From positions 5,518,001 to 5,582,000 of the forward strand of contig OX365948.1 of assembly GCA_947247005.1 (NCBI GenBank): a stretch of 64,000 bases of DNA, written 5' to 3'. Positions 45,966 to 57,335 of this stretch are shown one piece after another. Made by a program: the position numbers and the translations under genes. Positions within the stretch are counted from its first letter, which is position 1. Each line of letters begins with the position of its first letter. Below the pieces are notes generated by a model. It worked only from the letters and a program-made list of their open reading frames with translations. It searched no databases and was not told the origin of the DNA. Source of the DNA: Spisula solida (lineage: Eukaryota > Mollusca > Bivalvia > Venerida > Mactridae).

Positions 45966-47364
45966 ACAGAACACGAAATGCACAAAAAAGAATAGCACAC
46001 ATTTTGTACAACGCTGAAGTCAAACGTGTTTGATTGGTAATGAATTTCGTCAGCCAAAAAACATTAGTGGCTATATATGTTAATAACCATTACCAATGCA
46101 CTCTAAAATAATGCTCGAGTTCGAAAATGTCTCGTGTTAGAGGTTAGAAAGTAAGTAAGTTAGTAAAGTCTTTATTTTACGAGGCTAATGTATTTAGAAT
46201 AATGCCTTATTTTACATATTATTCATATTAATAAGTTGGATAAGGCTTCACGAGTATGTTCCCTTTACAAAGAACTAACATAATAATAATTATGGATGTC
46301 GATGAACTGTAATAACCAAATACACGTTAAGATGTGTTTGTATCCCTGTATTATGTTTTCATTGTATCGTGTTGTAAGGTGCGTAATTTGTTATTTGACA
46401 GTATAAATATGTACCGGCTTAATTGCAACATGGAAACTGGGCGTGTATACTTTTCTATTATCTGGTGTACCCAAAATTCAATCTTACCAAGTGTACAAAA
46501 AACTAAGGTAATGAAAATCTCGGCCTCAAATCATATCCAAACCCCACTGACCCACTTCTTTTACAAGGCCAAGTAATAAAATAAAAGCTATTTTGAAAAT
46601 TATTGGGTGTGCACACACAGGAAACTGTATCATTAATAAAGAGTAAATAAAAAAATAATATCTTAGAAAGGTTTATAACACGGGAAATCGACCACCCGGT
46701 CACTGAGGTGCAGTTTGTTTTTAATTAACATTTCATTAACACTGTATATTAATTTTTAATATTTGTATATAATCAGAAACTAGAGAGCTTGGTTTTAATT
46801 TGATATCAATATTTTAAAAATCCGTCCATGAATAAGAAAATAAACCCATAAGGCGTGAAATCACTTTCTTTTTTCTGGTTCAGAATAGCATTGTCGTTTC
46901 TATTGAATGCACCTCGGTGACTGACTGGACACCGTGGTATACATTTCATGGTATAACTTTTTAACTAGTTGATCAATTACGATGGGATTTGCATGGAGGT
47001 AGTTCAAACAATGTTGTCTATTTATGTAATTACTTTATGAAGATATCGAAAGCCAATTCTTGTTTTTGATACCATGAAAATCTGACCACTTAAGTACAAA
47101 TGCAGCTTTCAAAGATAACATAAATTTTGTAAAAGAAACTTTTTATCAATGATATACATGTAGTTACCTGTGTGTGCACATTGACCAAATTCTAAACTGG
47201 AAACAAAACGTCAACACAGACATGCAACACCTATCTTTATATGTTATTAAGAATAAAGCAATTTCTATCAATTACATCCAGAAAACTATTCTTCAATGCA
47301 TACATACTACCAGACGTTGATTGCTGCTGTCGTATATAGGGCAACTGTAGTGGCGACCTCGCAG
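45966..47364. other. Stretch without recognisable genes
   Basis: AT-rich. 'aagtaagtaagttagtaaag' at ~46,149 is a small simple repeat followed by 'tctttattttacgaggcta', which I suspect is the end of an interspersed element. No exon supported. Confidence 0.4.
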
Positions 47365-47680
47365 ACAAATTACATAAGCTTTAAAAGAAAAGCTGCTAGA
47401 GTAATTCTTAATCAAGACTATACAGCACCATCACAATAACTTATCTCAGAACTTTAACGGCTAAACCTCAGTGATAGAGTTGAATACAAAAAGTCTGTAT
47501 TATTGTATAAAACATTGCATGATCAATCTTCTTAATAAAAGGGAAACACATTTCAATACACTCATGACAAACATAATATCAACTTAAGATAATCAGTACA
47601 CACTATGCTTCATGTTCCAAAACCATGAATTGAATTTTCAAGAAAATAATTTCATATTCCGGATCGTGACAGGGACAGTG
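47365..47680 (+). pseudogene. LINE ORF2 C-terminal relic with in-frame stops
   Basis: The plus strand reads NYISFKRKAARVILNQDY TAPSQ, stop, LISEL, stop, RLNLSDRVEYKKSVLLYKTL. This matches the 'lqkraaRvIl..d...ps..lf..L.wl.l.dRv.ykk.v.vyK.l' region after the RT of many animal LINEs. Further right 'VHTMLHVPKP' fits the next conserved piece. Several stops: dead. Confidence 0.65.
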
Positions 47681-48300
47681 TCCCAAGTGAACATTTTGCT
47701 GGTTTATCTAGCTCAGATTTGAACAATCTTGGTCAGCAAAAGGATTCTGCTAGCACAAAAAGTACTTTTAAGAGAGCTGTAGCATTGTTCCGTGAGCTTC
47801 TTGAAAAATAATTCAACTGTGATGAATTTAACAAGCCGTTGCGATGTTTTTGGATCAGATCGAAAACAGTCTGACGACGAATTAAAGAAAAGTCCATTCA
47901 ATGCTCTTAAGTAATGACTCACTAAATGCTTAAAAGATCGGTGCGGTTTAGACAATGCAAGAACGGATGCTTTTGTCGGGAAGCTTACAAAGCGAAACTG
48001 ACAGATTTGGCTAAAAAGGGGAAAAGTACTGTGGATCAAAACCAGAGATCACTGACACGAACTTAAAAATCTTGATCCAAAGATTGTTGATCCAAACAAC
48101 ATTTTATTTCATACTGATGCATCCTGTGGGCTACAGCACAAAGTGTGGTTTGGCTTAATGTTGTCCCTATGCCGAAGAGATCAAGAAAACTCTAGTCAAA
48201 TGACGAATCAACGTTTGGGGTGAAAGTGGATTCAACAGGGTGTGAATATGTTTACCAAATCCTAGACAAAGCTGACAAAATTCATGGGTAAGTCCAATAT
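47681..48300 (+). pseudogene. Probable Crypton/KIAA1958-like recombinase relic
   Basis: The plus strand reads HFAGLSSSDLNNLGQQKDSA, then STKSTFKRAVALFRELLEK and a stop at ~47,810. After several breaks come SLNA…LKDRCGLDNARTDAFV near 47,925-47,970 and, near 48,215-48,285, VDSTGCEYVYQILDKADKIH. The order (short leader, 'KdS.nTkk…a…vFr.yl', later 'D..G.EYl') recalls the Crypton-derived tyrosine-recombinase (DUF3504) proteins common in molluscs. The catalytic R…H..R…Y residues cannot be placed. Identification from memory of family patterns; moderate. Confidence 0.4.
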
Positions 48301-48599
48301 GCAGTTACGATCTACCATATATGCATACTGCATTTAGACACTGCCAACTAAGCTTATACTGCACACATTTGAGTATCATGTATTAAGCCAAATGTATTAG
48401 TATAAAAACCTCCCAATTCATAATACAATGAAACATTTTGTTTAGATCAACTCAATAGTATGGCCAATTCATGCTGGTCACGACGGTCATATTCATATTG
48501 AGTATCTACTGTTTTCAGGACATACAACTATTTAATATTAAAGTGATGTTAATTAACCCTCTTTTGCCTAGAGCTGATTCCACACCTGGTGACACTATT

Positions 48600-49475
48600 G
48601 GAGAAGTATAAACGACAAGACTATTTTATTTCACTTTATGAGTGTTCTAGTCAGGTTTCACAACCGTATTAAAAGGTTCACTTGGTGCAACTCCCATCGT
48701 CATTGATTCGTATTCATAACAGTCAAAATACAATTATATTTTATGTAACCTCGTGGGTGTTTTAGTCATGGTTCACAACCATCTTACATGATAAAAATTG
48801 TCTTTGGTTATGGGTTCATGTTTTTCTTTTTCATATCTGGTTCAAAACATATTACATGATAAAAAATGTCTTTGGTTATGGGTTCATGTTTTTCTTTTTC
48901 ATAACTGGTTCACAACCATCTTACATGATAAAAATGTCTTTGGATATGGGTTCATGTTTTTCTTTTTCATAACTGGTTCACAACCATCTTACATGATAAA
49001 AATGTCTTTGGTTATGAGTTCATGTTTTTCTTTTTCATAACTGGTTCACAACCATCTTACATGATAAAAATGTCTTTGGTTAGGGGTTCATGTTTTTCTT
49101 TTTCATAACTGGTTCACAACCATCTTACATGATAAAAATGTCTTTGGTTATGGGTTCATGTTTTTCTTTTTCATATCTGGTTCAAAACATATTACATGAT
49201 AAAAAATGTCATTGGTTATGGGATCATGTTTTTCTTTTTCAAAACTGGTTCACAACCATCTTACATGATAAAAATGTCTTTGGTTATGGGTTCATGTTTT
49301 TCTTTTTCATAACTGGTTCACAACCATCTTACATGATAAAAATGTCTTTGGTTATGGGTTCATGTTTTTCTTTTTCATAACTGGTTCACAACCATCTTAC
49401 ATGATAAAAATGTCTTTGGTTAGGGGTTCATGTTTTTCTTTTTCATAACAGGTTCACAACCATCTTACATGATAA
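48600..49475 (+). repeat. 68-bp tandem repeat, ~10 clean copies, with 340-bp higher order
   Basis: Unit 'actggttcacaaccatctta' … 'catgtttttctttttcata', 68 bp (starts at 48,904, 48,972, 49,040 and so on). A variant 'atctggttcaaaacatatta' occurs at 48,831 and again at 49,171, exactly 340 bp = 5 units apart, so part of the array was duplicated as a block. Left of 48,770 two degenerate units remain. Frames of 80-96 aa across it are artefacts. Confidence 0.93.
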
Positions 49476-49756
49476 AAGTTTTTATGTTTTACTTGTGACA
49501 TTTGTTACTAATAAAATTATTTGTAAAATGAATGTTCGTAATTTTGTTCGGTAAAGTAAATTAAATAACGTGTTTAATTATGTGAATGACTTGAATAATA
49601 TTGTATGTACATGGTTTTTTTTCAATTTGTTAATATGTCTCTATTTGTTCTTTTCCTACGTTTCACTTCTTAATTGATATTGGTGGTCTGGTAAATATCA
49701 CTCCAGGAATAGTATGTTATTATGCAAACGAAAGCGTGAAGATAAAATCATACAAT

Positions 49757-49950
49757 ACAAGGGCCGATTTAATGGGGGTGGTCGATGGCCCAAGCGTGGA
49801 CAATTTGTCTTTTGTTCAAGCTGAATAGCTCATAATAAAAATGGATTTCTTTCTAGCTCGCTTCGCTTGCTCAGTTTTCCCAGGAACAAGAGGGCATTTC
49901 AATATTTACGCCCCCCCCCCCCCCAACATCAAATCATAAAGCCGTCCCTA
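49757..49950. mobile_element. Candidate small TIR element (~190 bp)
   Basis: 'aagggccgatttaatggggg' at ~49,759 and, inverted, 'cataaagccgtccct' ending ~49,950 are imperfect mirror ends. Inside are 'agctcgcttcgcttgctc' (also at 56.3-56.6 kb, inverted) and a run of 16 C's. No clear target duplication. Confidence 0.35.
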
Positions 49951-50479
49951 TTAAATAGACCTTAACAATAGGTAGAGAAGGCATGAAACGTGTCACTAGT
50001 TTATAGGTGCCTTCGGCAAGGTTGTGTGAGACCATTCATATACAGAAACTAGTGATCGTCTTTGATTTTTCCCAACCCCCCGTCAAAAGTTGCACATTGC
50101 CATAGTACTGTGTCAGCTATGAACAACGACCATACTGCACGTTGGCATTCATATTGTTATCAAATCTGAGTAACCGTCCAATAATAGCAATGGTAAAAAA
50201 AATGACAACTATCGGAGTATGCGGTTATCTAGTACACACGCTCAGATGCAAATACATTGCATGAGCCCCAGTGTTAGTATCCTGGGAATGTATATTTTCC
50301 AATACGTAGTCTGTATAACAAGCATAGATTTCTCATGGTCTTCTTATCTATTTTCTTCGCATTCTAATGCGCCCCCCCCCCCTTGCTATGTTTGCGCTAT
50401 TCGTACCCTATACGGTTCGTTTATAATCCAATACTTCGAGTAGTTTTTGTTCGTTTTCTTGATAGGTCTTTCAACCATT

Positions 50480-50640
50480 CGACAGCTGAAACTTTGGGTT
50501 GGTTTCATTTTCTCGTTCAGTTGTGTGATAGGCATTGTGCCGTGTGATTGACCTGTGTCATTGAGTTATCTGTTCGCCTGTTTAAGTTGAGTGCGGATTC
50601 TCCTGTCCGATTGTTTATCATCGTTTAGTTTGTCACAACC
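50480..50640 (+). repeat. Interspersed repeat family G, copy 3
   Basis: 'ctgaaactttgggttggttt' then 'tcgttcagttgtgtgatagg' and 'cattgtgccgtgtgattg', the G signature. Confidence 0.55.
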
Positions 50641-50991
50641 TAAAAACCGATATAAAACATCAGAAGGCAGTGATGGCTCTCACTAGTATAATCTCTCGAT
50701 GTTTTGTGCTTTTGAAGCCAAAAAAAGGAGCATAAGTTAAAGTTTATCAAAGGTACAATTGTTGCCCTTTGCTACAGATATGTGTATAACCACTCAGTAA
50801 GTAAAGCACGTTTCATCTAAATGTATATTATGGTTTTGAAGTTACGAAGAAACAAGAGATATCTTTAAAAAGATAAACAGCGTTTTCAATGAAGACGCGG
50901 ACGTTATTTCATCTCGCTGAAATTGAAAAACACAAGTCATACTAGAATCAATATATTTATACATGTACGTTGTATGTCAGTAAATCAAACC

Positions 50992-51565
50992 AGAGGACCC
51001 CAAGGGCCCTAGATGACTCACCTGTCGTTGTAGTGCCATGTCCTGTGATTTGACCTAGTGACCTAATTCTTGACCCAATATCGCACTTGGCCTAGTTTTG
51101 TTGAGATAATCATTGTGACCAAGTATCATTAAGATTAGGCTAAAATGGTGACCTCTAGTGCCTACACAAACATTTACTATGATTTGATCTAGTGACCTAG
51201 TTTTGGACCTCAGATGATCCATATCAAACTTGACTTAAACTTTGTGAAGATTATAACTGTGACAAGTTACAAAATTGTGACCTCCAGTGACAACACAAGG
51301 TGTTTCTATGATTTGACCTTGTGACTTAGTTTTTGACCCCGGATGACCCAATATAACATTTGGCCTATATTTTGCCAAAAGTGTGACCTCTTGTGACTAC
51401 ACAAGGTTATTATTTGACCTTTTGACACCGGATGACCCAATATCGAACTTGACCTAGATGTTGTTAAGATAATCATTGTGTCCAAGGTTATTAAAGATTA
51501 ACCAAAATTGTGACCTCCTGTGTCTATACAAGGTTTTTCTATGATTTTTTGCCCTTGTGACCTAG
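50992..51565 (+). repeat. P-type tandem-core element, copy 5, 3'-truncated
   Basis: The left foot is 'accagaggaccccaaggg' + 'ccctagatgactcacctgtc'. Then about four ~125-150-bp units ('gacctagtgacctaattctt', 'gaccaagtatcattaagatt'). It stops abruptly at 'cttgtgacctaggactt' where family G begins. Confidence 0.65.
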
Positions 51566-51649
51566 GACTTAAAATAAATAGCAAAAACAGAATGGAGCTT
51601 AAGCCTGATCCTGAAAACTGATTCTTTGTGAACACGGGACCAGAGCCCG

Positions 51650-51840
51650 GAAAACAGAAATAACTCATTGCCCAACACACATCTGAAAAAGAAAATGAAC
51701 TTAACCGCTTGAAGTCCAAGTTGTAGCTATCAAAAAGTAAAAAATCCAAGTCACAGTAATCAAAACGCTGAAAGACCAAGTTTAAGCTATAAAAAGCTGA
51801 AACACCTAGTTTCACAAAGGCCTCGATAATGAATTTAAAA
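51650..51840 (-). repeat. Interspersed repeat family G, inverted copy 4
   Basis: 'attgcccaacacacatctga' followed by subunits 'aagtccaagttgtagctatc' and 'gaaagaccaagtttaagcta'. Adjacent to the truncated P element. An overlapping 131-aa minus frame (51,498-51,893) reads through both repeats and is not a gene. Confidence 0.6.
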
Positions 51841-52589
51841 TGAGGTACAAGTCTCATGTGCCCTTGATATCGTACTAATGGAAGTGTCTTCAAACGTCAC
51901 TTACCATCAGTTTACTAATTCATATGGCTATTTCACAACTTTGATGAACGTATATAAGCAACCGCATACTTATTAATAATACATGGCTCTGTACAATATC
52001 GGTTGTGTTTAAATTAAGGGCCAATGTTATAACTTTACTTTTACCATTTATTTTGCTTTATGCATGAAGTTCAACGGTTTTGAAGTCAACAAACGTCACG
52101 CATTTCATTTGTTTGTTGTTTTCACCCGTTTACAATATAATTCCAGCCATTTCGGGCAAGCGTGTTTCGGAGTTCATATAGTTGCTTGAATATTGACGGA
52201 CGAATGACTGATAATTCTGATCAACAATTACGTTTAATATTAAAGGAATAAACAAAACGGTAAATGAAACTTCATTTTCATCCATACGTAAGAGTATTTT
52301 ATTAAAGACAATTAAACATAAATGTGTATATTTAAAGTTTTACCCATAGTCGAAGGTTTTTGTTAAACGCAATGGGTCATGCAAATATGAGCAATATTTC
52401 TAATGTTTTCACAAATTGGCCATCTCGATTTACATCTGTACATGTACACATTATAATCGAATGATAAATTACTAGGAATACGACATTCAATATTCAAAAA
52501 TAATTTCAATATATAGGGAGCAGGTCCGTAGCCAGGCAAAGGCACATCGAGGCAAGTGCAAATAAATTTAATAAATTACCAAAATATGT

Positions 52590-52690
52590 CTACTCGTTCA
52601 GTTGTGTGTTGGGCGTTATGCCGTGTAATTGTGGTCTGTGTTGTTTTTGTTTTCTGTGCTCGGTTGTTTCAGTTGAGTACTTCCTTTTCT
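52590..52690 (+). repeat. Interspersed repeat family G, copy 5
   Basis: 'ctcgttcagttgtgtgttgg', 'gttatgccgtgtaattgtgg' and 'ttctgtgctcggttgtttca'. Lies ~90 bp left of the 26-bp minisatellite. Confidence 0.6.
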
Positions 52691-52772
52691 GTCCGATTTT
52701 TACTATCTTTAGGAGCAAAACAATGCGTCAAATATACCCTAGAAAATATTTACCTCGGTACTTTCTTGATTC

Positions 52773-52954
52773 TTAATACTGCCCTGTCCTGAGTCGACTT
52801 AATACTGCCCTGTCCTGAGTCGACTTAATACTGCCCTGTATTGAGTCGACTTAATACTGCCCTGTCCTGAGTCGACTTAATACTGCCCTGTCCTGAGTCG
52901 ACTTAATACCGCCCTGTCCTGAGTCGACTTAATACAGCCCTGTCCTGAGTCGAC
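52773..52954 (+). repeat. 26-bp minisatellite, 7 copies, just upstream of the PAN exon
   Basis: Unit 'ttaatactgccctgtcctga' + 'gtcgac', starting at 52773 and every 26 bp to 52929. Almost invariant: single changes such as 'tattgag', 'taccgcc' and 'tacagcc'. Ends 82 bp before the ATG at 53037, so it lies in the promoter or 5' UTR region of that gene. Confidence 0.95.
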
Positions 52955-53036
52955 TAGCAATAAGTGAATTGAATGTCACCTTTCTTTCTAATTTAAGCGG
53001 TAAAAAGACATACAGAAGAAGAAGCGTCAATTCATC

Positions 53037-53357
53037 ATGATTTTGTTCCCGAAGGTGTTTGCGATATATATAAGTCTTGTCGTTACTACAAGTTATGAAT
53101 ACTGTACGAGCTCTATACATAAACCGGAACACTTGAACAAAGAGCTTACAACAGACGTCATGTCCGTATATCCTAACTGTGCGTCATATCATGGGTGTGC
53201 AGTACAATGTAATGCAACCATCAGTTGTATGTCAATAAGTTACCACCGGAAGAACGGAACATGTCTGTTACATAACGTAAGAAGTTCGTCAGTCAGTCCG
53301 GCGGATTTGCAAACTGTACCAGGTTCTGCTTACTCCGATCTCGAGGAATGGTTTACG
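53037..53357 (+). CDS. Secreted PAN/apple-like protein, first coding exon
   Basis: 107 codons from ATG to a consensus donor ACG|GTAAGT at 53,357/53,358, ending in phase 0; unspliced, the frame runs only five codons further to a stop. Residues 1-20 (MILFPKVFAIYISLVVTTSY) form a signal peptide with a hydrophobic core. Residues ~48-101 look like a PAN/apple module: NCASYHGCAVQCNATISC, then SISYHRKNGTCLLHN, and a closing YSDLEEWF. PAN modules bind protein or carbohydrate outside the cell. The ATG is chosen because the signal peptide starts there. No second exon could be defended to the right, where repeats dominate, so it may be an exon of a long gene or an orphan. Sequence quality and the donor set it apart from everything else here. 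Confidence 0.65.
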
Positions 53358-53363
53358 GTAAGT
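53358..53363 (+). other. Splice donor of the PAN exon
   Basis: GTAAGT directly after 'tggtttacg'; a perfect consensus donor placed where the conserved module ends. Confidence 0.65.
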
Positions 53364-53504
53364 GCAGTATAATTATCTTGTTTTATCTCTTATATTTGTC
53401 CAATGTTTAGAATAGATATTTCTTATCCTATTACCGTTTTCGTTCCAAAACCCTGTGACATATTATAGTTGATTATATATAGTTGAGTGCCATTTTTATG
53501 CCCC

Positions 53505-54125
53505 CCCCCCCCTATCGATAGATGGGGAGGCATATAGTGATTCACCTGTCCGTCCGTTCGTCCGTCCGTCCTGGTTAACCCAAATTGACAGTTTCTTCTT
53601 GCATTGTTATGGCTTGCTACAAAGCTTCCATACTTGCATGGATGTTGTATATGAACACTCTCCACACGCCTGTATCACCTGACTTCATTTTGACCTTCAC
53701 CTTGACCTAATTTTGGACTTAGACTTATTGAAGGGCCAAATTCTTGGTTAACCCAAATTGACCGTTTCTTCTAGCATTATTATGGCTTGCTACAAAGCTT
53801 CCATACTTGCATGGATGTTGTATATGAACACTCTCCACACGCCTATATCACCTAACCTCATTTGACCTTCACCTTGACCTAATTTTGGACTTAGACTTAT
53901 TAAGGGTCTAGTTCTTGGTTAACCCAAATTGACAGTTTCGTTTAACATCATGTCCATCATGGCGTTGCCTTAAAACTTGGCATACTTGTTTACCATCATA
54001 AGCCCCTTACATTATCAAAGCCATGTAACACTATCTAACATTATTACAGAATTATGGCCCCTGATTGACTTAGCTTTTTATGGGCAAGGTTTCCATGGGG
54101 GCATAAGCGTTTATTGAACGCAGAC
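53505..54125 (-). repeat. Interspersed repeat family Q, inverted copy 2
   Basis: Starts 'ctatcgatagatggggaggc' after a C run and has 'gtccgtccgttcgtccgtcc'. Two diverged ~170-bp units follow ('ttgctacaaagcttccatac', 'tgaacactctccacacgcct', at 53,612 and 53,788). Ends 'ggggcataagcgtttattga'. An intron-type location right after the PAN exon. Confidence 0.7.
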
Positions 54126-55479
54126 TTGTTTTTTCATGTATTTGGATCTAAAGTATCTTGGAATGTTACGAAATGTTACATCCGCAAAAATCGTATTTTC
54201 ATGTCCAGCGACATTGAACAAAATTGAAAACTAGAATTTGTTATGACTGTGACGAGTAATTATATTTTACTTCATGGGGACAACTCCGAGATTTGAGCGT
54301 AGTAATTGTAAAGGAATTTCGTATTTTGACGTACTATGTGAACACCCTTGGTCAGCGGGCGGTCGTGCCTGCGATGGTGTCCAGTAATTTGTATGTACTC
54401 TAATTCAACAATTTTCATATGATCGTCTTCAATATTTATGACACTATTTAAGGGCGAAATGTCTATGCCAAATTCGATTTGTCTAATCCATCTTGGATTA
54501 TGGCCTTTACATTATCAAAAACGTGCAACTAAAGGGTGTGAAGAACGTTCGTTCCGGTTTTTTGAAAAGCTTTTGTACACAAAACAAATAGATATATTTG
54601 GACCAAATTTTGCATTCAGTCTCTTGATACAAAGACAGCATTGTTTGTAACAGATTTAGCTGATTTGAGTGTCGTGAATGGGTAGAGTTCGAAAAACTCG
54701 TTTGTTATCCCATCACTGTATCGTTTCGTACGTTTTAAACTTGTAATGAACTAAACTAATATGTTACCTTATCTAAGAACAAACTAACATCCAAATTACG
54801 GGGCTGTAAGAGTTTTCGTTCTGCAAATAAATGCCTTTTGTTTTCCCATATACGTGTTTTTTTTCTAAATGACGCGTTTTTGTTTATTCAGACGTTCCTT
54901 TACGTTCGGAGTTATTTAGTTACTTTTTACTCGATAAATGAGGCATGTGTCCGCCAATGCCTTTTGATGTTCGCAGAAGTTGTTTCTGTAATTGTCTGCC
55001 GTTATTTTGTACATAGTCGGTCATTTTCTATACCCTACTCTCAATTTTCGTTTGACGTTTCCATTACGTCACGTTCGTCTATATCGATACCATGTGCTTA
55101 CAAATTTCTAGTTGTGCTCCAATTTTATGAGTACCCGTCTTTTAGCCATCGATAACTGAAAGCATAACATATTGTTTAACAACTGAATGTTTTAAATGCC
55201 TCGTGTTCACAATGGATCAACTGGCCGGAATTAAATTTGAACCTGAAAATGAAATATTTGAGAACTTGTTTGGAAATATCCGATATATCATATGTCATGT
55301 GCAGACTGACTAAACATCTTTTGGCTACACTATCACTTTTCTAGTGAATGATTGTGTATATGTTGTACTTGAGACTGAAACTGAAAGCATATTTAACAAC
55401 TGAGCAACGAAGGTTTTAAATGGCGATATCACTTTCATCCCCTGCGTAATTTTTAAGTACTTTGCTTTACATTAACACA
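54126..55479. other. Stretch without recognisable genes
   Basis: No exon with plausible splice sites was found, although the PAN gene should continue to the right. Frames at 54,438-54,650 and 54,838-55,155 lack recognisable features. Confidence 0.4.
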
Positions 55480-56944
55480 GGGGCGTACCTGGAACATATT
55501 TGAATGTACTCCCAATGTTAGGGGGGGGGGGGGGTCATGCTCCCCCAGAAATAAATTTGGCAAGGAAATCGTGTGAGAGTATCTCAACGATATTTTTACG
55601 CTATGCCTTAAGGCAGAAAAGAATTAAAAACTTTAAACTTTAAAACAGTCATGTTATTTTTCGTTTTATTTGTGACAAGTACCATAACACAATTTGGATT
55701 ACAAATAAGAGCTTGTAGAAGACATGCTGCCCAAATGTTGATCAACGTCACATCTTCCTTTAACATACCCACCCCAAAACAAAAGACACTTGTCAAGATC
55801 AAACTCCATGGATCTACTAAGAAGTTTGATGTAAAAAGGTACCTTATTCTTTAGTAAAATACATTGATGCACTTATCAATCTCCCCCCCCCCCTTATGGG
55901 AATAAGACATTTGTGGAAATTGACTTTAAATTTCCCTAACATGTACATACTGCCCTGTCTAATTCCTTGGGGTGTGGTTGTTCTTGTTGTCAAATATCCC
56001 GAATGCAGATTTTCATAACAACGAAAACCTGGAAAAATTATTTTTATATGCATACAAAGGGCCAAGCTATAGTATCACTGACAGACTGTGTGGGTTCCCA
56101 AGGCTGACGGGGGTCCTCCCTCGTAAAAAGAAATATAGATTTTGTGAATGGTGCATTAGATGAGCACATTTTCTGTCTTCGAAAGCCCTAAAATGATCTC
56201 TGGTATTGATTAAAGCAAAACAATAAGTCAAAATGGGACATTCATGTAGCAACATAATCATTAGGTAGACATGGATGCAATAAATGCGAGCGAAGCGAGT
56301 TAGAAAAAATGCATTGCGTATGTGAGCAGCAAACCATACAACATCGTTCTCTGGCTTGATAATACATGTATTCACTAATAAATTTATGGTGCTAGCGAAG
56401 CTAACTAGAAAAAATAGCACTGCGTATCTGAGTTGCGTTCCCTACAAATTTGATTTCTGACTTGATAATGCATGAAGGACAAATTGTATTCAAAAATAAG
56501 GTTATCCTGCCCAGCGCAGCGAACTACAAAAATAGCAATGGTTTATTTGAGCAGCATACCCTACAAACTCGTTCCCTGACTTGATAATACATGTACTCAC
56601 TTATAAAGTTAAGTGTGCGAGCGAAGCGAGCTAGAACAAATAGCAATGTTAATTTGAGCAGCATAATCTACAAGTAAAAACTCGTTCCCTGACTTGAAAA
56701 ACGATTGATCTTTTAAATGATATTTAAATTATAAAGCAGAGACTACAGATAACATGTTATATAATAGTCTCTGTATAATGTGACTCTTTTGCTCACACGA
56801 TGCATTTGTATGCCCCTCATCCCCCTCGGCTTGGGATTTTTATTGGAGATTTCGAATTTTCATTTTTTCATATTATTCCAGTCCAGATTCGAATTGTACG
56901 CACGGGTGTACTGGAGTACGCCTAGTTACGCCCCTGCATTAACA
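55480..56944. mobile_element. hAT-type non-autonomous element with 8-bp duplication
   Basis: An 8-bp direct repeat CATTAACA at 55,480-55,487 and 56,937-56,944 encloses ends CAGGGGCGTAcCT… (55,488) and, inverted, …AGtTACGCCCCTG (56,936). An 8-bp duplication with a CAGGG terminus is the hAT signature. 1449 bp. No transposase frame; internal frames (55,651-55,854; 56,067-56,420) are not recognised. Contains a G run at 55,521, a C run at 55,882 and an internal tandem repeat (next entry). Confidence 0.85.
56275..56700 (+). repeat. ~110-bp internal tandem repeat of the hAT element, 4 copies
   Basis: Units marked by 'gcgagcgaagcgag' or variants at ~56,287, 56,391, 56,512 and 56,613. Each is followed by 'tagaa.aaatagcaatg' and 'ctcgttccctgacttgataa'. 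Spacing 100-121 bp. Confidence 0.75.
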
Positions 56945-57224
56945 TATTATCCAAATTTGAAACAAATCCTTACAACTGAACCTTTGAACACGGGTCCCGA
57001 GCATTATAAACAAAAGAGAATTTTCACTCATAGCAAATTTAAAAATATTTTTACAAGTTAAAATAGATCCTTTCAAACCTTTGAACACGGGTCCAGAGCA
57101 TTATGAACAAAGACATTTTCTCTCAAAACCAATTGAATAAATAATTAAGAACTCAAACACGGAGCTAAAAGGTTCTAGTAGTATTTATATCCTCATTTAT
57201 CGAGAAAACACTATTATAAACACG

Positions 57225-57335
57225 AGTTGTGTGTTGGGCATTGTGCCTTGAATGGTTTCTAAGTTTTCTGTGATCGGCTGGTAAGTTGAGAGCTGCCTTT
57301 CCTGTCTGATTTAATATTATCTTTTTGCATTATAT
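57225..57335 (+). repeat. Interspersed repeat family G, copy 6
   Basis: 'gttgtgtgttgggcattgtg', 'ttctgtgatcggctggtaag' and 'ctttcctgtctgatttaata'. The last block also appears near 17,030-17,056. The flanks 56,945-57,224 and 57,336-58,530 contain nothing I recognise. Confidence 0.55.

Noticed and set aside
45437..46017. Frames of 105-150 aa on both strands
   Set aside because: The 36-bp unit is a multiple of 3 without stops, so both strands stay open by construction.
48798..49380. Frames of 80 and 96 aa with hydrophobic FFFITGSQPSYMIK repeats
   Set aside because: They come from the 68-bp tandem array; the membrane-like composition reflects T-rich units.
51498..51893. 131-aa minus frame
   Set aside because: It reads through a P-type repeat and family G, both of which occur elsewhere without this frame.
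49909..55890. Long C or G runs at 49,909, 50,372, 53,502, 55,521 and 55,882
   Set aside because: Homopolymers inside or beside mobile elements; length may be a sequencing artefact, and no function is implied.
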